Shown: piece by piece, positions 53,712-61,279 of the stretch | Numbering within the stretch: the stretch's first letter is position 1 | Layout of the letters: each line of letters opens with the position of its first letter | From: Salinisphaera sp. | GTDB lineage: Bacteria > Pseudomonadota > Gammaproteobacteria > Nevskiales > Salinisphaeraceae | DNA: 64,000 bases | Direction: 5' to 3' | Assembly (NCBI RefSeq): GCF_002729955.1 | Contig: NZ_PBYA01000027.1 | Coordinates: 124,001 to 188,000, forward strand | The notes under the pieces: model-generated | The model's input: only the letters and a program-made list of their open reading frames with translations | What the model was told of the DNA's origin: nothing | The model's database searches: none | Position numbers and translations under genes: made by a program

Positions 53712-54319
53712 GGCGAAGGCGTATCGCGCTGGTCTTCGATCAGGCGCACCGCCCATTGCTCCAGCAACAGCCCGCGTTTCTCCACCAGGCCATTGAAATA
53801 GCGATAGGCCACGAGCGCGGGAATCGCCACGCACAGCCCGGCCGCCGTGGTCACCAGCGCCTGCCCGATGCCACCGGCCAAGGCCTGGGCGTCGCCCAGG
53901 CCGGCTTCGGTCATGGTCGCAAAGATCTGGATCATGCCCGCGACCGTGCCGAGCAGGCCGAGCAGCGGTGTGATCGCGGCGATGGTGCCCAGGGTGTTCA
54001 GATAGCGCGCCATGTCGTGGCCGACCTGGCGGCCGGCCTCTTCGATACGCTCACGGCGAATATCGATGCTTTCATCACGAGTCCCGACCACCGCGGCCCA
54101 CACATGCCCCAAGGGGCTGTTCGCCTCCAGCGACTGCCGCTCGGCGTTCGACAGCGCGCTCGCGCGCGCCAGCCGGGCGCGCTGGTCGAGCAGCTGGGGC
54201 GGCGCAACGCGCTGGGTACGCAGCGCCCAGGTCCGCTCGATCACGATGGCGAGGCCGAGCACCGAGCAGATCGCGATCGGCAGCATCAGCCAACCACCGG
54301 CCGCAAGCATTTCTGCCAT
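53708..54319 (-). CDS. exbB: ExbB/TolQ/MotA family proton channel protein
   Basis: 203 aa with three membrane helices. The signature segment is TPLLGLLGTVAGMIQIFATM followed by IGQALVTTAAGLCVAIPALV, the MotA/TolQ/ExbB core. Start ATG 54319. No TonB or outer-membrane receptor gene lies here, so whatever it energises is elsewhere. Coupled to exbD by ATGA. Confidence 0.95.
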   Translation of the reverse strand: MAEMLAAGGWLMLPIAICSVLGLAIVIERTWALRTQRVAPPQLLDQRARLARASALSNAERQSLEANSPLGHVWAAVVGTRDESIDIRRERIEEAGRQVGHDMARYLNTLGTIAAITPLLGLLGTVAGMIQIFATMTEAGLGDAQALAGGIGQALVTTAAGLCVAIPALVAYRYFNGLVEKRGLLLEQWAVRLIEDQRDTPSP

Positions 54320-54406
54320 GCCTTGTTCCTTCGATATCAGGCAAGACGGCATGATAAGCGCCCGGATCGTTGCGGGCCACCCATGCGCTGGCAGGCGGGC
54401 CTGCTG

Positions 54407-56749
54407 CTAGGGCGTATGCCATACCCGCGGCGCCGCTTGCCGCCAGCGGCTGACTTCGGGCGCCCCCGGCGTCGGCCGTATCGTGAGTTCGATCGCGCCC
54501 GACTCGGCAGTGTTGACCACGGCGGCGCCGGCGGCCTTTAAACGTGCAACCACCTGCTCGTCGGGAAAACCCCAGCGGTTGTGCCAGCCCGCCGAGACGA
54601 GCGCGATGTCGGGCGCCACCGCCGACACGAACGGCGCGGAACTGGAGCTGGCACTGCCATGATGCGCCACGACCAGCACCGTGGCGGCAAGCGCTTGCGC
54701 ATCACGCGCCACGAGCGCCAGTTCGCTGGCCTCTTCGATATCGCCGGGCAGCAGTACCCGGCCGCCGGGCGCATCGATACGCAGCACGCAGGAGCGCGCG
54801 TTGTTGCGCATGCCGGGCTCCATGTCGCGATCACTCGGGTACAACATCGTGAAACCCACGCCGTCCCACTGCCAGTGCTGGCCGGCGCGACAGGGGTGGT
54901 CACTGTCGGCGCCACTTCGCCGGCGTACGTCGAGCTGCTGAGTGATCGCCTCGGCGCCGCCCATATGGTCGTTATCGCTATGGCTGATCATCAGCTCATC
55001 GACGGTGGTCCGCCCTACATGGCGCAGATAGGGCACCACGAACGCATCGCCGGCATCGAACCCCGTGCGATAAGCCGGCCCGGCGTCGTAGACGAGCGTA
55101 TGGCGCCGGGTCCGGACCACAACGGCCAGCCCCTGCCCCACGTCCAGCACCGTCAGCCGCAGGCCGCCCGGGGCGATCTCATGCGCGGGCGGACGCAGGC
55201 CGATGATCGCCGGCAGCAGAAATATCGGGGCCAGCCAGCGCCCGGGCAGACCGCGCGGCATGGCCACAAGCGCGACGCCGACGAGTGCCAGCACCAGCGC
55301 CATCATCCCGTGTACGCCCGGGTGGATACTCGCCCAGGGCCAGTTGGCAAGTGTGGCCAACCCCGGCCAGGCCCAGTTCAGCGCGGCCGCAATGGCCGCC
55401 AGTGCCGGGCCACCCACGGCCGGCAGCAGCAGCGCGGCGATGGTGGCAAGCAGCAGGATCGGCACGAACACCACTGCCGCGGGAATGAGTACCGCATTGA
55501 CCAGGGGCGCAATAAGCGAAGCCTGGCCGAAGAACCAGGCGCTCAACGGCGCCAGTCCGGCCACCAGCCCCAGTTGCAGAACGATGAAGCCGAGCACGCG
55601 ACGCCGTGTGGCCACACGACCCAGATAGATCAGCCACGCGACCGCGCCGAACGAAAGCCAGAAGCCAGGCGTAATCACCGACACCGGAGCCCAGAGCACA
55701 ACCACGATCGCCGCCAGTGCGAGTATTCGTGACACTGCGATATGCCGCATGGCCACCAGCGCGAACAGCCCCGCCGCGACCATCACCAGCGCACGCTGGG
55801 TCGGTAATGCGAAGCCGGCCAACAGTGCATAGAACAGCGCGCCGGCCAGCCCGACGCCGCCCGCCAGCCAGGGCACGGGCGACCGCGGCGCGAACCGCAA
55901 GGCCAGCCAGCGCGCTAGTGCAAAAAGCCACCCGGCGACCAGACCGATATGCAGGCCGGAAATCGCAACCAGATGAGAGGTGCCGGTCGCGCGTAGCACC
56001 GACCATTGTTCGTCGCTGATCGCGTCGCGAATACCGAGCGTGAGCGCGGCGACGATCCCCTGCATGGGCGAGTCGCGCAGAAACGGCTCGATACGACGCA
56101 TGGCCAGCGCGCGCAGCCGATCAACCGTCAGGCGGGGCGGCGTGTCGCAGGGCTCGGCCTGGCGTATGTAGCCGCTGGCGTCGATTCGTTCGCGCCAGAG
56201 CCAGCCTTCGTAGTCGAACGTGCCGGGGTTGGCAGAGCCGTGGGGCGTATCGAGCTTGAAGGCGCCGGTCAGGCAATCGCCGGGCAACAGATCGTCGCCG
56301 TGGTCGTACCAGGACAGGCGCAGCCGGTACGGCGGCGTATCACGAGCCAGTTCGAAGCGGGCGCGATAAGGGTCGTGGGCCACGACGCCGACCACATGGC
56401 CGGTCATGGCGACGGTCTCGCCCGTTCGTGAAACCGGCCAGCGCGAGTCCAGCTGGCGTTGAATGCCGTAGCTCGTCCATGCCGCCCCCGCCAGGGCCAC
56501 GAACAGCAGTATGCGCCCGGGCCATCGCCGGAAACACGGCAGCAGCAGCGCGCCGAACAGCCACAGCGGTAAAGGCGACGGCAGCAGGTAGATCGTCGCG
56601 ACAGCCGCGATCAGCGACACCGCGAGCCAGCGCGGATCGCGATCCGCGGCCCGCAGCACCCGACCCAGGATCCGTGCCGCTGCGCGGTATGGGTCCTGTG
56701 CGACTTCCCCCTTCGACTGCCCCGTCATCCTGTCCCGGCGTAGCGACAC
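54407..56749 (-). CDS. comEC: ComEC/Rec2 DNA-uptake channel
   Basis: 780 aa inner-membrane protein. An N-terminal OB-like DUF4131 region (GETVAMTGHVVGVVAHDPYR) and a multi-helix competence domain (GTSHLVAISGLHIGLVAGW) are followed by a C-terminal metallo-beta-lactamase-like domain with LDVGQGLAVVVRTRRHTLVY and ISHSDNDHMGGAEAI. Full-length three-domain form. ComEC passes single-stranded DNA into the cytoplasm during natural transformation. No pilus or other com gene is present here. Lies 87 nt upstream of exbB, probably the first gene of the comEC-exbB-exbD-msbA-lpxK-kdsB-ptp run. Confidence 0.95.
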   Translation of the reverse strand: MSLRRDRMTGQSKGEVAQDPYRAAARILGRVLRAADRDPRWLAVSLIAAVATIYLLPSPLPLWLFGALLLPCFRRWPGRILLFVALAGAAWTSYGIQRQLDSRWPVSRTGETVAMTGHVVGVVAHDPYRARFELARDTPPYRLRLSWYDHGDDLLPGDCLTGAFKLDTPHGSANPGTFDYEGWLWRERIDASGYIRQAEPCDTPPRLTVDRLRALAMRRIEPFLRDSPMQGIVAALTLGIRDAISDEQWSVLRATGTSHLVAISGLHIGLVAGWLFALARWLALRFAPRSPVPWLAGGVGLAGALFYALLAGFALPTQRALVMVAAGLFALVAMRHIAVSRILALAAIVVVLWAPVSVITPGFWLSFGAVAWLIYLGRVATRRRVLGFIVLQLGLVAGLAPLSAWFFGQASLIAPLVNAVLIPAAVVFVPILLLATIAALLLPAVGGPALAAIAAALNWAWPGLATLANWPWASIHPGVHGMMALVLALVGVALVAMPRGLPGRWLAPIFLLPAIIGLRPPAHEIAPGGLRLTVLDVGQGLAVVVRTRRHTLVYDAGPAYRTGFDAGDAFVVPYLRHVGRTTVDELMISHSDNDHMGGAEAITQQLDVRRRSGADSDHPCRAGQHWQWDGVGFTMLYPSDRDMEPGMRNNARSCVLRIDAPGGRVLLPGDIEEASELALVARDAQALAATVLVVAHHGSASSSSAPFVSAVAPDIALVSAGWHNRWGFPDEQVVARLKAAGAAVVNTAESGAIELTIRPTPGAPEVSRWRQAAPRVWHTP

Positions 56750-56836
56750 CGATTAAGGCCACGGGATCAGCCTAGCGTGTATCCCGGACCGCGCAACCGC
56801 GCCGGGCGTATTGAATCAGCCTCGGAGGTATTCGGG

Positions 56837-57553
56837 TCAGGTAAACGCACTTGCCTGGGCCGGCGAGAGTCGCCCGTCGGCCAGGCTCCAGACCTGATCC
56901 ATACGTTGGGCGAGTTCGCGGTCGTGGGTCACCATCACCAGGCTGGTATTCATCGACGCATTCAGCTCGAGCATCATGTCGAACACGCTCGACGCGGTGC
57001 GATGGTCGAGATTGCCGGTCGGTTCATCGGCCAGAATACAGGCCGGACGCGTGACCAGCGCACGCGCCACGGCCGCGCGCTGACGCTCGCCGCCGGAAAG
57101 CTCGGTGGGCTTGTGTTCGAGGCGATCGCCCAGGCCCACCTTGCGCAACAGATCGCGGGCTTCATCCAGCGCTTTTTTCGGCGGCCCGCGCCGAATCAGC
57201 AGCGGCATGGCCACGTTCTCGACCGTGGTGAATTCCGGCAGCAGATGATGAAACTGGTAGATGAAGCCCAGCTTTTCGTTGCGCAGCTTGCCGCGTGCGG
57301 CGTTGGACAGCGTGGTCATGTCGCGCCCGGCGATATGAATCGTACCGCGAGTGGGCACATCCAGACCGCCCAACAGATGCAGCAAAGTCGATTTGCCGGA
57401 GCCGGAGGCCCCGATGACCGCAATCTTGGCGCCGGGCGCTACCTCGAGGTTGATGTCGTCGAGCACCGTGACCGGCTCGCGCACTTCCGTGAACGTCTTC
57501 GACAGATGGCTGCAGCCGAGCACGCTAGTGCCCGCTTCGGGGGTGTTACTCAT
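56837..57553 (-). CDS. lolD: Lipoprotein-releasing ABC transporter ATPase LolD
   Basis: 238 aa. Walker [10 protein letters not shown], signature LSGGERQR and Walker [12 protein letters not shown] are all present; the LolD-type loop [20 protein letters not shown] identifies the subfamily. It powers release of lipoproteins to LolA. The frame is open to 57664 but ATG 57553 (MSNTPEAG) is chosen; it overlaps the permease gene by 8 nt. The other half is the single permease upstream. Confidence 0.96.
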   Translation of the reverse strand: MSNTPEAGTSVLGCSHLSKTFTEVREPVTVLDDINLEVAPGAKIAVIGASGSGKSTLLHLLGGLDVPTRGTIHIAGRDMTTLSNAARGKLRNEKLGFIYQFHHLLPEFTTVENVAMPLLIRRGPPKKALDEARDLLRKVGLGDRLEHKPTELSGGERQRAAVARALVTRPACILADEPTGNLDHRTASSVFDMMLELNASMNTSLVMVTHDRELAQRMDQVWSLADGRLSPAQASAFT

Positions 57554-58796
57554 AACGCAGGGCCTCGGCCGGTTGCACGCGAGCGGCACGCCACGCCGGA
57601 TACAGCGTCGACAGGAACGACAGCACCAGCGACAGCAGCGCGATCTGTACCACATCGCTCTCATGCAGCTCGGCCTTGAGCTGGCTGATGTAGTAGACGT
57701 CGGCCGACAGCAGATCGGTGTTCAGCAGGCTTTCCAGCATGGGCACGATATGTTCGATATTGATCGACAGCAGCACGCCCAGCACCACGCCCACCACGGT
57801 ACCGATCACGCCGATCAGCGAACCCTGCACCATGAAGATGGCCATCACCGACTTGGGCGACATGCCCAGCGTACGCAGAATGGCGATATCGCCCTGCTTG
57901 TCGGTGACCACCATCACCAGCATGGAGACGATATTGAAGGCGGCCACCGCGATAATCAGGCTCAGGATGATGAACATCACCGTTTTTTCGGTGGCAATGG
58001 CGTGGAAGAAGTTGGCGTGCTGGCGGGTCCAGTCGGACACGCGCTTGCCGGGGTCGAGTATCACCTCGAGCTGACGGCTCACGCTGGGCGCATCGAACAT
58101 GTCGTTCAGGTGCAGCCGTACGCCGGTCACCCGATCCTGCATGTTGTAGAGGGTGGCGGCATCGCCCATATGGATCATGACCATGCCGCGGTCATACTCG
58201 TACATGCCCACCTGGAATACGCCGCCGACGGTAAAGCGACGAAAACGCGGCACGATACCGGCCGGGGTGATATTGGCCTCGGGGATCATCAGATCCACCT
58301 TGTCGCCGACGTTCACGCCCAGAATCGCGGCCAGTTCCGCGCCGATGACGATGCGGTACTTGCCCTTTTCAAGCGAATCGAAGTTGCCGGCCACCATGTG
58401 GTCGGCCACGTCGGACACATTGCGTTCCTTCTCCGGCAGCACACCGCGAATCATGGTGCCGGCCATATTGCGACCGCTGCGTACCATGCCCTCGCCGCTG
58501 ATATAGGGCGCCGAACCGGTCACATCCGACAGGCGTTGGTCGACCTGACTTTCCACGTCCTGCCAGTCCTGCAGGCCGCCGCGACTGCCCGAAATCTCGA
58601 CATGTGAGGCCATGCCGAGGATACGGTCGCGCAGCTCAGCCTCGAAGCCGTTCATCACCGACAACACGGTAATCAGCAGCATCACGGCAAGCGCGATCCC
58701 GCCCATCGAGATGGACGAAATGAAGGAGATGAAATGGTTGCGCCGCTTGGCCCGCGTGTACTTCAGGCCGGCGTAGAGTTCGAGGGGTCTAAACAT
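57546..58796 (-). CDS. Lipoprotein-releasing permease LolC/LolE/LolF type
   Basis: 416 aa with four membrane helices: one at the N-terminus ([20 protein letters not shown]), a large periplasmic domain, then three at the C-terminus ([50 protein letters not shown]). The periplasmic domain binds lipoproteins and LolA. E. coli uses LolC plus LolE, but only one permease gene adjoins lolD here, suggesting a homodimeric LolF-type system. This is the first gene of the lol pair on the minus strand. Confidence 0.94.
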   Translation of the reverse strand: MFRPLELYAGLKYTRAKRRNHFISFISSISMGGIALAVMLLITVLSVMNGFEAELRDRILGMASHVEISGSRGGLQDWQDVESQVDQRLSDVTGSAPYISGEGMVRSGRNMAGTMIRGVLPEKERNVSDVADHMVAGNFDSLEKGKYRIVIGAELAAILGVNVGDKVDLMIPEANITPAGIVPRFRRFTVGGVFQVGMYEYDRGMVMIHMGDAATLYNMQDRVTGVRLHLNDMFDAPSVSRQLEVILDPGKRVSDWTRQHANFFHAIATEKTVMFIILSLIIAVAAFNIVSMLVMVVTDKQGDIAILRTLGMSPKSVMAIFMVQGSLIGVIGTVVGVVLGVLLSINIEHIVPMLESLLNTDLLSADVYYISQLKAELHESDVVQIALLSLVLSFLSTLYPAWRAARVQPAEALRYE

Positions 58797-58873
58797 TGGC
58801 GCGCATTAAAGCATAATGGTCACGATCGGCGCAGGGGGTCTGCGACCGAAAACCATCGTCGGGGATTTGAGTC

Positions 58874-59290
58874 ATGCGCATGAGAACGTCTCTGCTTGTT
58901 TTAGTTCAGCTTTCGAGTCTGGTTTTGATCAGCGGCGCAGCACTTGCGCAGTCCGACAACGACTACGCTGACGACAACGCCCGCGATGCCGGCACCACAC
59001 AGACACAAACGCGCGGTACGGTACTCGACATGCCGGCCGGCGAAAATACCGTCCAGGGCGCCGCCACACCGCGGCCGAGCACCCCGCCGCGCGGCATGAC
59101 CAAGGCCCGCGTGCGCCAGCAGTACGGCGAACCACAGAGCAAGAGCCAGCCGGTCGGCGACCCGCCGATCACGCGCTGGGACTACCCGGGCTACCGGCTG
59201 TACTTCGAATACGACCATGTCCTGCACGCGGTCGTGCCCGATCATTTCGAACCCGTCACCCACAGCGACGAACTGCAACCGGCAGATTGA
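58874..59290 (+). CDS. Small exported protein with BamE/SmpA-like segment
   Basis: 138 aa. Signal peptide (LLVLVQLSSLVLISGAALAQ, cleaved near AQ-SDN) then a polar linker. The C-half PRGMTKARVRQQYGEPQSK, WDYPGYRLYFEYDHVLHAVV resembles the BamE/OmlA module (MTxxxVxxxxGxP ... W.Y.......F....), though no lipobox Cys is present. No role is proposed. Its TGA overlaps the aguA ATG (ATGA/TGATG at 59288-59292), so it heads a coupled run with aguA-aguB. Confidence 0.72.
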   Translation: MRMRTSLLVLVQLSSLVLISGAALAQSDNDYADDNARDAGTTQTQTRGTVLDMPAGENTVQGAATPRPSTPPRGMTKARVRQQYGEPQSKSQPVGDPPITRWDYPGYRLYFEYDHVLHAVVPDHFEPVTHSDELQPAD

Positions 59291-60324
59291 TGAAAGAACG
59301 TGTACTGCCGGCCGAATGGGCGGCACAGCAAGCCACCGTGCTCGTATGGCCGCGCAGCGGCGGCGACTGGGGAAACGGCCTCGACGCCGCCCGCGATGCC
59401 ATCGCCGAGTTCGCCGCCGTGCTTTGCGACTACCAGCCCGTGATTCTGGCCGCCGCCGACGCCGAATGTCGCGCCAGCATCGCTGCGCATCGGCTGCTCG
59501 CCGATCTTGCACCGCTGAGCGTGGTCGACGTGGCCAACGATGATATCTGGGCGCGGGATACCGGCCCGATCACGGTATTCGACGACGGCGCACGGCGTTT
59601 TCTGGATTTTCGTTTCGACGGCTGGGGCGGCCAGTTCGAAGCCAGCCGCGACGATGCCTTCACCGCCGCGCTGCATGCCACCGGCGTATTGGGCGACTGC
59701 CCGATCGAGCGCCACGAGATCACGCTCGAAGGCGGCAGCATCGAATCCAACGGCGCGGGCGCGGTGCTCACCACCGAACGCTGCCTGCTGCAAGGCCGGC
59801 GCAATGCGGATTTCGACCGCGAGCGCGCGATCGCCGCGCTGGCCGACGCACTGGGCGTAGAAACCGTCCACTGGCTCACCCAGGGCGATCTGATTGGCGA
59901 CGATACCGACGGCCATATCGACACCCTGGCCCGTTTCGTCGCCGCCGACACCATCGCCTACCAGGGCTGTCGCGACCCACAGGATGCGCATCATGACGCG
60001 CTTGCCGCCATGGCCAAAGAACTGGACGCCCTGCGCGATGCCCGGGGCCGGCCCTATCGACTGGTCGAACTGCCCCTGCCCAGCCCTGTGCACGATCCGG
60101 AAGACGGTCATCGCCTGCCGGCCGGCTATGCCAACTTTCTCATTGCCAACGGCTGCGTGGTCATCCCCGCCTTCGACGACCCGGCGGACGACGACGCCCA
60201 CGAGATCATCGCCGGGCTGTTCCCGGATCGCGATATTCGCCGCGTCGACAGCCGTGCCTTGATTCGCCAGCACGGCGGCCTCCATTGTGCGGCCATGCAA
60301 ATTCCTGCCGAGTTGCCTCGATGA
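59290..60324 (+). CDS. aguA: Agmatine deiminase AguA
   Basis: 344 aa of the agmatine/peptidylarginine deiminase family. Converts agmatine to N-carbamoylputrescine and ammonia. Signatures are IWARDTGPITVF, EGGSIESNG, GDDTDGHIDTLARFV and the C-terminal nucleophile Cys in GGLHCAAMQ. ATG 59290; TTG at 59287 is also open but less likely. The stop overlaps the aguB ATG. With aguB it forms the two-step agmatine-to-putrescine route. Confidence 0.96.
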   Translation: MKERVLPAEWAAQQATVLVWPRSGGDWGNGLDAARDAIAEFAAVLCDYQPVILAAADAECRASIAAHRLLADLAPLSVVDVANDDIWARDTGPITVFDDGARRFLDFRFDGWGGQFEASRDDAFTAALHATGVLGDCPIERHEITLEGGSIESNGAGAVLTTERCLLQGRRNADFDRERAIAALADALGVETVHWLTQGDLIGDDTDGHIDTLARFVAADTIAYQGCRDPQDAHHDALAAMAKELDALRDARGRPYRLVELPLPSPVHDPEDGHRLPAGYANFLIANGCVVIPAFDDPADDDAHEIIAGLFPDRDIRRVDSRALIRQHGGLHCAAMQIPAELPR

Positions 60325-61205
60325 ACGATTCCGCCCCGCTGCGCGTTGCCGTGGCGCAATACGCCTGCACGCCCGACCCGGCCACCAATCTGGATACCGC
60401 GGTCACGCATATCGAACAGGCCGGCGCCGCCGGCGCAAAGCTCGTGCTGCTGCCCGAGCTGCACAACACGCCCTACTTCTGCCAGCGCGAGGACCCGGCG
60501 CTGTTCGATCTGGCCGAACCGATCCCCGGTCCGTCCACGGAACGCCTGGCCGCGGCCGCCCGTGATGCCGGCGTGGTGGTGGTCGCCTCGCTGTTCGAAC
60601 GCCGTGCGGCCGGGCTGTATCACAACACCGCCGTGGTGCTGGATGCCGACGGAACGCTCGCCGGGCGCTATCGCAAGATGCATATCCCGGACGATCCGGA
60701 ATACTACGAAAAATACTATTTCACCCCGGGCGATCTCGGCTTCACGCCGATCGATACCGCCATCGGCCGGCTCGGCGTACTCGTGTGCTGGGATCAGTGG
60801 TATCCGGAAGCCGCCCGCCTCATGGCCCTGGCCGGTGCCGAACTGTTGATCTATCCCTCGGCGATCGGCTGGGACGACGCCACCGATGACGCGGCCGAAC
60901 AGCAGCGCCAGCTCGATGCCTGGCAAGGCGTTCAACGCGGCCATGCCATCGCCAACGGCCTGGCGGTTGTGACCTCCAACCGCGTCGGCATCGAAGGCGA
61001 CAACAACACCGAAATCCGTTTCTGGGGACACAGCTTCGTGTTCGGCCCGCAGGGCGAAACGCTGGCCGAAGCCGGCGAAGACGGCGAACTGCTGGTTACC
61101 GACTTGGATCTGCATCGCACCGAGTCGGTACGCCGTATCTGGCCCTTCCTGCGCGACCGGCGTATCGATGCCTTCGAAGACATCACTCGGCGTTTTCGCG
61201 ACTGA
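60321..61205 (+). CDS. aguB: N-carbamoylputrescine amidase AguB
   Basis: 294 aa nitrilase-superfamily enzyme. The Glu-Lys-Cys triad is visible as [12 protein letters not shown] (Glu), [20 protein letters not shown] (Lys) and [13 protein letters not shown] (Cys). It removes the carbamoyl group to give putrescine, CO2 and ammonia. ATG 60321 overlaps the aguA stop (ATGA), and the frame is open further upstream (60285) but that part belongs to aguA. Arginine decarboxylase, which would supply agmatine, is not in the window. Confidence 0.96.
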   Translation: MNDSAPLRVAVAQYACTPDPATNLDTAVTHIEQAGAAGAKLVLLPELHNTPYFCQREDPALFDLAEPIPGPSTERLAAAARDAGVVVVASLFERRAAGLYHNTAVVLDADGTLAGRYRKMHIPDDPEYYEKYYFTPGDLGFTPIDTAIGRLGVLVCWDQWYPEAARLMALAGAELLIYPSAIGWDDATDDAAEQQRQLDAWQGVQRGHAIANGLAVVTSNRVGIEGDNNTEIRFWGHSFVFGPQGETLAEAGEDGELLVTDLDLHRTESVRRIWPFLRDRRIDAFEDITRRFRD

Positions 61206-61279
61206 TATCCAGCCCGTCTCGACATTTGCCGTGCCATGGCCGCGGCCCGCTTCGACTATGCAATAATCCGCCGCTTCTC

